A program made the translations under genes and the position numbers. From Blautia sp. (GTDB taxonomy: Bacteria; Bacillota; Clostridia; Lachnospirales; Lachnospiraceae): a stretch of DNA of 42,782 bases. Below the pieces are notes generated by a model that saw only the letters and a list, made by a program, of their open reading frames with translations, searched no databases and was not told where the DNA came from. The DNA lies in assembly GCA_029257805.1 (NCBI GenBank), contig JARIAR010000068.1, positions 1-42,782 on the forward strand, in the 5' to 3' direction. Of this stretch, positions 27,105 through 35,294 are shown in pieces. The first letter of the stretch is position 1; each line of letters starts with the position of its first letter.

Positions 27105-27995
27105 TCAACCCTTCAGTCCACCGAGAGTCATTCCCTGTGTCAGTTTCTTCTGTACACAAATATATAAAAGTAAGGTTGGAACCATAACGATTACAAGACC
27201 TGCATACATCTGTCCATACTGAACTGCTGATTTTTGTGCTGCCATCAAATTCATAAGACCTACCGGCAGTGTCTTAATTTCCGGTCTGGTAAGAAGCGTC
27301 ATGGAAATAATATATTCATTCCAGAATGCCAGGAAATTAAAAAGAACTACTGTTACAATACTTGGCTTTGCCATAGGCATGATGATCTGAATCATGGTTC
27401 TCCAGTAACCGGCACCATCTACATAAGCAGCTTCTTCATAATCTTTTGCAAGAGACTTAAAGTAACCGGAAAGAAGGTAAATGGTAAATGGCAATGCAGT
27501 AGAAGCATATACCAGCGCCAGAATAAAAAGATTATTTAAGAAAAACGGCGCTCCAAACCACTGACGGAATTTTGCATCTGCATCATTTAACATCAGGAAA
27601 ATCGGAACCACAATATAGTTCACATTAATAAAAAGTCCTGCCATAAATAATACATTCCATACTTTGTTGCTTTTAAATTTAAATCTAGCCAGAACATAAG
27701 CTGCCGGCAAAGCAATAACGATTAAAAGCACGATTGCCAAAACTGTTACAAAAACAGAATTGAGCATATAGGATCCCATGTTTGCTGTTTCCCAGGCATC
27801 TTTAAAGTTCTGTAAGTAAACTCCCTGAGGAAGTGTCCATGGACTTCCGTAAAACTCAGAATTTTGCTTCACTGAAGCAACAAATACCCAGGCAACCGGA
27901 ACTATGATCGTAATTGCCAAAAGTGCCAGAATCAGATAAATCAATCCTTTTGCCGCTTTAGAACCGGCACTGCTGTTTTTCCTCATATCAGCCAT
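27105..27995 (-). CDS. Carbohydrate ABC transporter permease (MalG type)
   Basis: The 296-residue inner-membrane protein has six hydrophobic segments. The EAA loop for ATPase contact reads DYEEAAYVDGAGYWRTMIQI, followed by IMPMAKPSIVTV. The C-terminus ends KKLTQGMTLGGLKG, typical of the CUT1 subfamily. It starts after GGAGGAG and lies 12 nt after the MalF-type gene, so both belong to one transporter. No ATPase gene is present in the window. CUT1 systems of Firmicutes commonly share an MsmK/MsmX-type ATPase encoded elsewhere. The substrate is probably an oligosaccharide, given the hydrolase and HexNAc kinase nearby. Confidence 0.94.
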   Translation of the reverse strand: MADMRKNSSAGSKAAKGLIYLILALLAITIIVPVAWVFVASVKQNSEFYGSPWTLPQGVYLQNFKDAWETANMGSYMLNSVFVTVLAIVLLIVIALPAAYVLARFKFKSNKVWNVLFMAGLFINVNYIVVPIFLMLNDADAKFRQWFGAPFFLNNLFILALVYASTALPFTIYLLSGYFKSLAKDYEEAAYVDGAGYWRTMIQIIMPMAKPSIVTVVLFNFLAFWNEYIISMTLLTRPEIKTLPVGLMNLMAAQKSAVQYGQMYAGLVIVMVPTLLLYICVQKKLTQGMTLGGLKG

Positions 27996-28007
27996 TTTTT
28001 CTCCTCC

Positions 28008-28907
28008 TTAGAATTCAATTTCATCACGTTTTGTTACCGCATTTAATATAGCGGCAAGAGCAAAGGAGAACAGGAACACTGCAACACCAATTGCCATACC
28101 ATATCCATAAGAAGAATTTGTATACGCTTCCTGGTACATGTAACTTAAGAAGACATTGGAAGCTCCATCAGGACCTCCGTTTGTCATTGCTTTTACCATC
28201 AGGAAACTCATATTAATCGTACTAATAACAAAGAAAGTTAAGGTTGTACGAATATTTGTCCAGATTAAAGGAAGGGTAATGGAGAAGAACTGTTTTAATC
28301 TTCCTGCACCTTCCAGACTTGCAGATTCATAAAGGCTTTCCGGAATGTTCGCCATACTTGCCATATACATAACCATATAGTATCCGATCGCCTGCCATAC
28401 CATTGCAATAATAATACTATAAATTACAATTTTCTGACTTCCCAGCCAGAGGATCGGATTGTCTACACCATTCTGACCACGGAAAATATTTAAAAATGAA
28501 TTCAAAAGACCCTGATTTGGATCATATATTGCTGAGAAAATAGCACTGATTACTACAACAGATAAAATATTAGGAATGTAGAAAACAACGCGGAAAAATG
28601 TCTGTCCTTTTAATTTTTCTCTTGTAAGAATTGCGGCAAAAATAATTGCCATGGAAAATGTTACAATTGTAACTACAACGATCAACAGAACCGTATTCTG
28701 AAATGCCTGATAAAACTTGTCACTTTGCAGGAGTGTTTTAAAGTTGTCAAAACCTACAAATGTTTTATCCGCTGTATATCCTCCCCATTTGTAAAGAGAC
28801 ATTTTAAAAACATCTATGGTAGGAATAATCATAAAAATAACAAAAAGAATTACTGCCGGAGCAAGACAGCAAAAAATGAACCGGCTTCTTCCTTTTTTCT
28901 TTGTCAT
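28008..28907 (-). CDS. Carbohydrate ABC transporter permease (MalF type)
   Basis: The 299-residue membrane protein has six predicted helices, starting at FIFCCLAPAVILFVIFMI. The EAA motif reads IPESLYESASLEGAGRLKQF, followed by SITLPLIWTNI. It has the short N-terminus of CUT1 permeases. It starts at the ATG at 28907 after GGGAG. It follows the binding-protein gene after an 85-nt gap containing a hairpin with a T-run, which would lower permease relative to binding-protein mRNA. It pairs with the MalG-type gene downstream. Confidence 0.94.
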   Translation of the reverse strand: MTKKKGRSRFIFCCLAPAVILFVIFMIIPTIDVFKMSLYKWGGYTADKTFVGFDNFKTLLQSDKFYQAFQNTVLLIVVVTIVTFSMAIIFAAILTREKLKGQTFFRVVFYIPNILSVVVISAIFSAIYDPNQGLLNSFLNIFRGQNGVDNPILWLGSQKIVIYSIIIAMVWQAIGYYMVMYMASMANIPESLYESASLEGAGRLKQFFSITLPLIWTNIRTTLTFFVISTINMSFLMVKAMTNGGPDGASNVFLSYMYQEAYTNSSYGYGMAIGVAVFLFSFALAAILNAVTKRDEIEF

Positions 28908-28932
28908 GTTTCATTTCTCCCTTCTTTATCTT

Positions 28933-28960
28933 AAAAACGGACGGTACTATTACCGTCCGC
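28933..28960 (-). terminator. Attenuating hairpin between binding-protein and permease genes
   Basis: On the minus strand a 9-bp G/C-rich stem CGGACGGTA/TACCGTCCG with loop ATAG is followed by TTTTT. Partial termination here is the usual way to make more binding protein than permease. Confidence 0.75.
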
Positions 28961-28992
28961 TTTTCATTCATGTCTAACTAAATAGACAATCC

Positions 28993-30315
28993 TTATTTCA
29001 GTGCTCCACGAAGTGTGTCGCTATCTTTTTTAATCTGCTCGATCCACTCTTCTGCTGTTTTGTCACCGCTTACAAGAGAGTTGATCGGATCAAAGAATGT
29101 AGAACGAACTGTTACACCTTCTACAGGCTCAGTAGTTGCAAATGCATCCATAACAGCTACAGCACCATCATCATAAATGGAGTAGTAGATTTTTGCATCG
29201 CCATCAAGTTTATCAGCCATTCCCTGGATCGGCTGAACAGCATTTCCGTCTTTTGCAAAGATTTCTGCTGCTTCATCAGAATACATGTATGCAATAAACT
29301 GTTTTCCGAGATCTTTGTTTACAGCACCCTTTGGCATCCAAATCTGTTCAAAGAATGTATAAGAAGCTCTTTCTCCACCTTCTTTTACTGCTGGAAGTGC
29401 TGTGAATCCCCATTCAAAACCATCTGCACGTGGTGCATCTGCCATTTCGCCGATTACCCAGTTACCATTTGGCATAAATAATGCTTTGTTGTCCAGGATC
29501 ATCTGCTGGTTTTTACGGAAATCATTGTCATTTGCATTTGCCGGAGTTGTTTTTTCTGTATAAGAAGCAAGTTTTTCAATAATATCAAATGCAGTTGCTA
29601 CTTCTTCTTTTTCCCATACGCCTTCACCATATTTTAAAGCATCCTGGAATGTTTCAGCGCCTGCTGCTTCGTGAAGAAGTGCATAGAAGAATGCATCAAA
29701 GTATCCAGCTGTAGGATATGTAAATAATGCGATTCCTTCTTCTTTCGCTTTATCGCCCAGTTCCCACATTTCATCCCATGTTTTTGGAACTTCCCAGCCT
29801 TTTTCTTCAAACAGGCCTGCGTTGTAGAAAAGTCCACATGGGCCATAGAACATTGGCATCAGATATGTTTTTCCATCTTCATATGGGTTTGTAATAGAGT
29901 TTTCAACAAATCCCGGAAGAATTTTATCTTTTACTTTCACATCTTCACCAGGTACGGTCATTTCCAGTACGTCTGTCATTTCTTCTACATTATTATCTTT
30001 AATAAAAGTTTCTGTTAATGCAGATTCAGATCCTACTGCTCTCATGATTACGTCTGGATAATCACCGGATTTCATAGCCGGGGTAATAATATCTTCCAGT
30101 TTTTTATCAATTGTTAATTCTACTTTTACACCAGGATTTGCTTCTTCGAATTTTGCACAAACATTTTTCCACATATCCTGTCCGTATGCAGTTTCTACTA
30201 CGGCAAGTTTTAAAACCTGCTCATCATCTGCCATAACATTTGTTGCCATTCCAGCTGTCATTCCTGCAACCATAGCTGCGGAAAGTACCAGACTTGTGAC
30301 TTTTTTCGCTTTCAT
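28993..30315 (-). CDS. Sugar ABC transporter substrate-binding protein (family 1), no lipobox
   Basis: The 440-residue protein is an extracellular solute-binding protein. A signal peptide (basic MKAKK, hydrophobic VTSLVLSAAMVAGMTAGMA) ends around VMA-DDE. The mature part has FEEANPGVKVELTI, YPDVIMRAVG, YNAGLFEEKGWEVPKTWDEM and FMPNGNWVIGEM, typical of CUT1 binding proteins. There is no Cys in the first 50 residues, so the lipobox expected of a Gram-positive binding protein is absent. The start follows GAAAGGAG. It is the first gene of the transporter operon, with its own promoter and a leader hairpin. Gene order implies the substrate is the glycan processed by the GH95-like enzyme. Confidence 0.93.
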   Translation of the reverse strand: MKAKKVTSLVLSAAMVAGMTAGMATNVMADDEQVLKLAVVETAYGQDMWKNVCAKFEEANPGVKVELTIDKKLEDIITPAMKSGDYPDVIMRAVGSESALTETFIKDNNVEEMTDVLEMTVPGEDVKVKDKILPGFVENSITNPYEDGKTYLMPMFYGPCGLFYNAGLFEEKGWEVPKTWDEMWELGDKAKEEGIALFTYPTAGYFDAFFYALLHEAAGAETFQDALKYGEGVWEKEEVATAFDIIEKLASYTEKTTPANANDNDFRKNQQMILDNKALFMPNGNWVIGEMADAPRADGFEWGFTALPAVKEGGERASYTFFEQIWMPKGAVNKDLGKQFIAYMYSDEAAEIFAKDGNAVQPIQGMADKLDGDAKIYYSIYDDGAVAVMDAFATTEPVEGVTVRSTFFDPINSLVSGDKTAEEWIEQIKKDSDTLRGALK

Positions 30316-30341
30316 ATTATTTTCTCCTTTCGACCCTCTAC

Positions 30342-30364
30342 ATTCTGCATAAAAAATGCAGAAT
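30342..30364 (-). other. Leader hairpin of the binding-protein mRNA
   Basis: A perfect 9-bp stem ATTCTGCAT/ATGCAGAAT with a five-base loop lies between the promoter and the ribosome binding site. It may protect the 5' end of the abundant binding-protein transcript. The T-run lies in the loop, so it is not a normal terminator. Confidence 0.55.
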
Positions 30365-30379
30365 TATTTTGTAATTATT

Positions 30380-30408
30380 ATCATATATGAAAAGGATTTT
30401 CTTTTCAA
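30380..30408 (-). promoter_or_regulatory. Promoter of the sugar transporter operon
   Basis: On the minus strand, -35 TTGAAA (30403-30408), a 17-bp spacer and -10 TATGAT (30380-30385). A second, weaker match (TTTACA, 17 bp, TAAAAT) lies farther upstream inside the direct repeats. No clear cre site was found. Confidence 0.65.
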
Positions 30409-30413
30409 TCCCT

Positions 30414-30442
30414 ATATTGCTATATATTTTAGAAATATTGCT
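30414..30442. promoter_or_regulatory. Direct repeat ATATTGCT with 21-bp period, candidate AraC operator
   Basis: Exact copies of ATATTGCT lie at 30414-30421 and 30435-30442, immediately upstream of the transporter promoter -35 and within the gap shared with the divergent AraC gene. The two-turn spacing in direct orientation fits AraC-family dimers. Confidence 0.55.
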
Positions 30443-30474
30443 CTTGTCTGTAAATTTTTTCCTGTAACTTTTTA

Positions 30475-30503
30475 TTGTCCTTCTACACTTCCTTTGTTAG
30501 AAT
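30475..30503 (+). promoter_or_regulatory. Promoter of the first AraC-type gene
   Basis: -35 TTGTCC (30475-30480), a 17-bp spacer and -10 TAGAAT (30498-30503), 45 bp before the start codon. Confidence 0.6.
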
Positions 30504-30547
30504 AGGTTTATTCCTATATACAGCAACATTACTAAAGGAGAATATTT

Positions 30548-31405
30548 ATGAGCATTCGCAAATATCAGCTGGAAACAGACCGTACGACCCATCTTCCCGG
30601 AAGATTAATTTTTGTTTCCACATCCCTCTATGAAGGAGACTGGAAAAGCATCCGGCATACCCATCCCTTTGTAGAATTATTTTATGTAAAATCAGGCTCT
30701 GGATCTTTTCTCGTTGAAAACCAGAGTTTTCCAATTAATAAAGATGAATTAATCATTATCAATCCCAATGTGGAGCATACAGAGGTTTCTAATGAGGATT
30801 CTCCTCTGGAATACATTACCCTTGGAATTGAGGATTTTCAGTTTTCTTTTTCCCACAAAGGAGAATATTTAGCATTAAAAGATAAAAATGTCACAAAAAA
30901 TCTTGGGATTTATTTTTCCTCTATTCTTAAGGAAGTGGAACGCAATGCTCCCGGATGTGAACTCATATGTCAAAATTTTCTTGAAATCCTTACGCTTCTT
31001 CTGATGCGACAGACAAATTCTGCCTTTGAATTAATTCCTGTAAAAAATACCACACGGGAATGCAGCCGTATCAAAAGATATATTGACTCGAATTATCAGG
31101 ATGACATCACTCTGGACTCTCTCGCAGAAATGGCACATTTGAATAAATATTATTTTGTTCATGCCTTTACAAAATTTTATGGACAGTCTCCTATACAATA
31201 CCTGACAACAAGACGACTAAAAACCAGCCGGGATCTTCTGGAAACAAGCGACTATACCATTTCGGAAATCGCACAGCTTTCCGGATTTTCTTCTCCCAGC
31301 TATTTCGCACAGTGTTTTCGGAAAAACTGCGGAATGACCGCTCTTACTTATCGCAACCGGTCCAGAAGTAAAAATGAAAATTCCCTTTCTAAACAAAAGG
31401 AATAA
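30548..31405 (+). CDS. AraC-family transcriptional regulator (divergent from transporter)
   Basis: The 285-residue regulator has an N-terminal cupin-like sensing domain (HTHPFVELFYVKSGSGSFLVENQ). Two C-terminal helix-turn-helix motifs follow, one around ITLDSLAEMAHLNKYYFVHAF and one around YTISEIAQLSGFSSPSYFAQCFRK. It is divergent from the binding-protein gene and faces direct repeats suited to AraC proteins, so it probably activates sugar uptake in response to a glycan or its breakdown product. It starts after AAAGGAG. A second AraC gene follows within 80 bp on the same strand, so the two may be co-transcribed. Confidence 0.9.
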   Translation: MSIRKYQLETDRTTHLPGRLIFVSTSLYEGDWKSIRHTHPFVELFYVKSGSGSFLVENQSFPINKDELIIINPNVEHTEVSNEDSPLEYITLGIEDFQFSFSHKGEYLALKDKNVTKNLGIYFSSILKEVERNAPGCELICQNFLEILTLLLMRQTNSAFELIPVKNTTRECSRIKRYIDSNYQDDITLDSLAEMAHLNKYYFVHAFTKFYGQSPIQYLTTRRLKTSRDLLETSDYTISEIAQLSGFSSPSYFAQCFRKNCGMTALTYRNRSRSKNENSLSKQKE

Positions 31406-31437
31406 CTTTTCCACTGGCTTTTTTTCATCTTTTGTTC

Positions 31438-31443
31438 TATAAT
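31438..31443 (+). promoter_or_regulatory. -10 element before the second AraC-type gene
   Basis: A perfect TATAAT lies 41 bp before the start codon at 31484. The -35 position (TGGCTT, 17-bp spacer) is weak, so expression may also come from the upstream AraC promoter. Confidence 0.4.
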
Positions 31444-31483
31444 GAAAGCGGATTCAAAACAATCATGCAAGGAGTTATAACGC

Positions 31484-32377
31484 ATGTCGTATGAAAGTAT
31501 CCCCCTTACTAAGGATATACATATTGAAAAAGTTTTTACAGTACACTATTTCGAATACAGAAGCGATTTTTCCTATCCTGGAGAGCGTCATAATTTTTGG
31601 GAATTTCAGTGTGTAGATAAAGGAAGTGCACAAGTTGAAACAGATGATGATGTTCATATTTTAAATCGCGGTCAGGTGATCTTTCACCGTCCTAATGAAT
31701 TTCATAACCTAACTGCTGTCGGACAAAGCGCACCTAATATTGTCGTGGTATCTTTTGAATGCAATTCTCCTTATATGAATTTTTTTGATAAACGCATTCT
31801 AACTCTTTCAGATACAGAAAGAAATATCATAGGCATGATCATTGCAGAAGCCAAAAGATGTATCGCTTCTCCTCTTGATGATCCTTACCTCAAAAAAATG
31901 GAGATCCGCAAGGACAGCCTTTTTGGCTCACAGCAATTGGTACTTTTATATCTGGAGCAGCTTTTAATCTCTATGATACGCCGGTACACACTGCCCCGAC
32001 TTTCTGTTCCTGCAAGTAAAATTCCCATATCTAAACATGCCTCTTCCTTATATAAAAAAATTATTTTTTATCTGGAAGAACACATACGGGAATTTGTAAA
32101 TATAGAGTCTATTTGCCACGATAATCTCATCGGACGTTCCCAGTTACAAAAACTTTTTCGGGAACAGCATCAATGTGGTGTGATTGAATTTTTCACCCAA
32201 ATGAAGATTGAATTTGCCAAACAGCTTATTCGTGAAAATCAAATGAATTTCACACAGATTTCTGATTTTTTGGGATATTCTTCCATCCATTATTTTTCCC
32301 GTCAATTTAAAAAGATTACAGGAATGACCCCTTCAGAGTATTCTACCTCTGTGAAAGCCCATTCCGAACAAAAATAA
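31484..32377 (+). CDS. AraC-family transcriptional regulator
   Basis: The 297-residue protein has a cupin-like N-terminal half (HNFWEFQCVDKGSAQVET, then IFHRPNEFHNL). The C-terminal AraC domain ends FTQISDFLGYSSIHYFSRQFKKITGMTPSEY. The first helix-turn-helix (VNIESICHDNLIGRSQLQKLF) is less typical. It follows the other AraC gene by 78 nt and precedes nagB by 46 nt on the same strand, so it may regulate nagB or the nearby HexNAc genes. AAGGAG precedes the ATG. The inducer is unknown. Confidence 0.88.
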   Translation: MSYESIPLTKDIHIEKVFTVHYFEYRSDFSYPGERHNFWEFQCVDKGSAQVETDDDVHILNRGQVIFHRPNEFHNLTAVGQSAPNIVVVSFECNSPYMNFFDKRILTLSDTERNIIGMIIAEAKRCIASPLDDPYLKKMEIRKDSLFGSQQLVLLYLEQLLISMIRRYTLPRLSVPASKIPISKHASSLYKKIIFYLEEHIREFVNIESICHDNLIGRSQLQKLFREQHQCGVIEFFTQMKIEFAKQLIRENQMNFTQISDFLGYSSIHYFSRQFKKITGMTPSEYSTSVKAHSEQK

Positions 32378-32423
32378 TATGTTTTTTCATAAATTTATTT
32401 TATATATAAAGGAGAGTACTATC

Positions 32424-33155
32424 ATGAAAATCTACAAAGTAAAAAACTATGAAGAACTCAGCCGTAAAGCTGCCAGCATCATCGCTGCACAGATTACCTT
32501 AAAACCAGACAGTGTACTTGGTCTTGCCACAGGTTCTTCCCCTGTTGGTCTTTACAAAAACCTGGTATCCATGTATGAAAATGGAGATCTTGACTTCTCT
32601 CAGATCACAACTGTAAATCTTGATGAATACAAAGGTCTTGACGGAACAAACGATCAGAGCTACCGTTATTTTATGAACACAAACCTTCTGACAAAAGTAA
32701 ATATTCCGATGGAACGTACTTTCGTACCGGATGGCACTATCGAAGATTCCGCTGCTGCATGCGCTGCATATGACGAAATCCTGAACAGTGTAGGAACAGT
32801 AGATATCCAGCTTCTTGGCCTTGGACATGACGGTCACCTTGGATTCAATGAGCCGGATGATCACTTTGAAGATGGAACACATTGCGTCCAGCTTACTGAA
32901 ACAACCATTCAGGCAAATAAACGTTTCTTCGAAAAAGAAGAAGATGTTCCGCGCCAGGCTTATACCATGGGTATTGGTGGTATCATGCGTGCAAACATGC
33001 TTCTCGTTGTCGTAAGCGGTGAAGACAAAGCAGATATCTTAAATAAAGTTCTTACAGCACCGGTTTCTCCACAGATTCCTGGAACAATCCTTCGTTTCCA
33101 TCCGAATGTAATTCTTGTTGCAGACGAAGCTGCTTTATCCAAAACAAACCTTTAA
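32424..33155 (+). CDS. nagB: Glucosamine-6-phosphate deaminase (NagB)
   Basis: NagB converts glucosamine-6-phosphate to fructose-6-phosphate and ammonia, the committed step of amino-sugar catabolism. The 243-residue product has the phosphate loop GLATGSSPVGLY, the catalytic VNLDEYKGL and the GLGHDGHLGFNEP signature. The ATG at 32424 after AAAGGAG is the right start; an in-frame ATG at 32379 lies next to the AraC stop and lacks a site. It connects HexNAc released from glycans to glycolysis. nagA is not in the window. A terminator follows. Confidence 0.95.
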   Translation: MKIYKVKNYEELSRKAASIIAAQITLKPDSVLGLATGSSPVGLYKNLVSMYENGDLDFSQITTVNLDEYKGLDGTNDQSYRYFMNTNLLTKVNIPMERTFVPDGTIEDSAAACAAYDEILNSVGTVDIQLLGLGHDGHLGFNEPDDHFEDGTHCVQLTETTIQANKRFFEKEEDVPRQAYTMGIGGIMRANMLLVVVSGEDKADILNKVLTAPVSPQIPGTILRFHPNVILVADEAALSKTNL

Positions 33156-33161
33156 TCCACT

Positions 33162-33205
33162 AAAAAGCTGTGGCAGGAATATAATTTTCCTGTCACAGCT
33201 TTTTT
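33162..33205. terminator. Bidirectional terminator between nagB and the PhoR-like gene
   Basis: An imperfect stem of about 18 bp (AAAAAGCTGTG...CAGGAA with TTCCTG...CACAGCTTTTTT) has an A-run on the left and T-run on the right. It serves nagB and, on the other strand, the phosphate operon whose last stop is at 33212. Confidence 0.85.
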
Positions 33206-33211
33206 ATGTTT

Positions 33212-34543
33212 TTAAAACACTATATCCATTTTTGTTCCTTTACCTGGCTGGCTTTCCAATTGGATTTTAGCATGATGAAGAACTGCCCCATGCTTTACAA
33301 TAGACAACCCCAGTCCGGTTCCTCCAGTCTGTCTGGAATGACTTTTATCCACTCTGTAAAAACGCTCAAAAATTCTGCCCTGTTCCGAAACCGGTATCCC
33401 AATCCCGTTGTCTTCCACACTATAAAATGGGTGGCCTTCTTTTTTCCCCACACAGACCTTTATTGTTCCATTTTCCTGTGTATATCGAACCGCATTGTCT
33501 ACAATATTATAAAACATTTCATATAGTACATGGCGCACTCCACGAATTGCGACTTTTTCCCCTGTAAACAAAAGTACAATTTTCTTTTTGGAAGCAGCCG
33601 GCTGAAGATGATTCACAACATCTTCCGCCAGTTCATAAAGATCCACTGCTTCAAAAGGCATATCCGTAATTTTTTCATCCATTCTGGAAAGCTGAATAAT
33701 ATCGGACACCAAATTACTCAGGCGAACAGCCTCTTTATAAATTCTGCCTGAAAATTCCGATATCTTTTCCGGCTGCACCATTCCATTCATCATAAGCTCT
33801 GCATAACCGGAAATGGACATAAGAGGGGTTTTCAGTTCATGGGATACATTGGCAGAAAATTCTCTTCTCATTGCCTCTGCACTCTTTAGTTCTTCCACCT
33901 GACGGGCAATCTGCTTATTCTGCTGATCCACTCTCATAAGAAGCGGACGGAGTTCTTCATAACATACATTTTTCAATGGATGTTCCAAATCCAGACTGTT
34001 AATTGGCTCGATCAGTTCTTTCGTCTGTTTTTGCACAAGAAAAAACACAAGAAGCAGAATGACTACTACAAGAATGCCTAAAAGAGTAAAACTGGAAAGC
34101 AGCGTAGGAAAAATACTATCCATAGATTTCGAAACCCGGAGAATATGCCCGTTTTCTAATTTTACTGCATAATTAAAATTCTGTCTGGAAAACGTTTCCG
34201 AAAGACGTATGCTTTCTCCTGATCCATCTTTTCTTGCCTTTATGATTTCCGGTCTGTCGTTATGGTTGGGAAGCTGGGAAATTTCCGCATCACTGTCATA
34301 TAAAACACTGCCATCTGTATCTACAAGAGTAATTCTGGTTTCTGTTGCATCTCCCACCTTTTCTGTAAGATAACTTTCTCCGAATTCTTCAATTCCTATG
34401 CATAGATACTGGGTTTCGTCTCGAACTCCCTGCTTCATATTTGTCGCATAGCGCCCGTATAAAACACTGCTTGCAGCAATAAATGTTAAAAGAATGGATA
34501 ATACTACAAGAATACTTGTGTGATTTAAAATTCTCTGTTTCAT
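33212..34543 (-). CDS. phoR: PhoR-type sensor histidine kinase
   Basis: The 443-residue kinase has an N-terminal membrane helix (about 10-30), an external sensor region with ITLVDTDGSVLYDSDAE, a second helix near 150-170 and a HAMP-like linker. The HisKA motif is FSANVSHELKTPLMSISGYAE. The ATPase boxes are MFYNIVDNAVRYT, VEDNGIGIP, FERFYRVD and GGTGLGLSIVKH. It follows the regulator gene by four nt. PhoR kinases sense low phosphate, usually with PhoU. Here the transporter with its PhoU domain is the first gene of the same unit. The exact signal is inferred from context. Confidence 0.88.
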   Translation of the reverse strand: MKQRILNHTSILVVLSILLTFIAASSVLYGRYATNMKQGVRDETQYLCIGIEEFGESYLTEKVGDATETRITLVDTDGSVLYDSDAEISQLPNHNDRPEIIKARKDGSGESIRLSETFSRQNFNYAVKLENGHILRVSKSMDSIFPTLLSSFTLLGILVVVILLLVFFLVQKQTKELIEPINSLDLEHPLKNVCYEELRPLLMRVDQQNKQIARQVEELKSAEAMRREFSANVSHELKTPLMSISGYAELMMNGMVQPEKISEFSGRIYKEAVRLSNLVSDIIQLSRMDEKITDMPFEAVDLYELAEDVVNHLQPAASKKKIVLLFTGEKVAIRGVRHVLYEMFYNIVDNAVRYTQENGTIKVCVGKKEGHPFYSVEDNGIGIPVSEQGRIFERFYRVDKSHSRQTGGTGLGLSIVKHGAVLHHAKIQLESQPGKGTKMDIVF

Positions 34544-34547
34544 ACCT

Positions 34548-35216
34548 TTATGCTCCTATGCGATATCCCACGCCACGAACTGTCTCAATATAATTTCCTG
34601 CTTCTCCTAATTTCTGCCGCAGACTCCGCACATGCACATCTACTGTCCTTGTCTCCCCGTCAAAATCATACCCCCATACATGGCACAGAATCTGATTTCT
34701 TGTCATAACAAGAGATTTATTTTCCATTAAATATAAAAGCAGTTCAAATTCTTTACGTGTCAAATCAATCTTTCTCTCTTTGTACCATACTTCGTGACGC
34801 TTCACTTTTATATAGAGATCGCTGCATCGCAGCTCCCGATCCTCCACCTGGCGACTGCTCCGCCGTAAAACCGCCTTCACTCTTGCAACAAACTCCATCA
34901 TTCCAAAAGGCTTCGTAATGTAATCGTCGGCTCCGCCTTCCAGTCCACGTACTTTATCGTATTCCGCTTCTTTTGCAGTAACCATGATAACAGGGATATT
35001 CCTGGTTACAGAATTGTTTTTCAGCTTCTCTAAAATGCTATATCCATCCTCACCCGGAAGCATAATATCAAGAAGAATCAATTCCGGCACTTCCTCTTCC
35101 AGAGCTTTCTGAAGTTCTTTTCCATTTTCAAATCCTTTTGCCTGAAATCCGGTTGTCTCCAATGTATAAATTAAAAGCTCTCTGATATTACGTTCATCTT
35201 CCACACAATAGATCAT
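34548..35216 (-). CDS. phoB: PhoB/PhoP-type response regulator
   Basis: The 222-residue regulator (from the ATG at 35216) has a receiver domain with the acidic pair VEDE, phosphoacceptor Asp in LLDIMLPGEDGY and Lys in ITKPFGMMEF. Its winged helix has DLTRKEFELLLYLM and TVDVHVRSLRQKLG, ending VRGVGYRIGA. I prefer the start at MIYCVEDE, typical of Clostridia. A longer form using TTG, GTG or ATG (35282-35264) is possible, because AGGAGG lies upstream of those codons while the site before 35216 is weak. It is co-transcribed with phoR and the Na/Pi transporter and probably binds the PHO-like repeats at 37106-37144. Confidence 0.87.
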   Translation of the reverse strand: MIYCVEDERNIRELLIYTLETTGFQAKGFENGKELQKALEEEVPELILLDIMLPGEDGYSILEKLKNNSVTRNIPVIMVTAKEAEYDKVRGLEGGADDYITKPFGMMEFVARVKAVLRRSSRQVEDRELRCSDLYIKVKRHEVWYKERKIDLTRKEFELLLYLMENKSLVMTRNQILCHVWGYDFDGETRTVDVHVRSLRQKLGEAGNYIETVRGVGYRIGA

Positions 35217-35294
35217 TTCTCTCGCCCCTTTTGCATACTGCTCTGTTTTCCCCAGTATACTCATTTTTTCCACTTTAGACAAGCCTCCTTCTTA

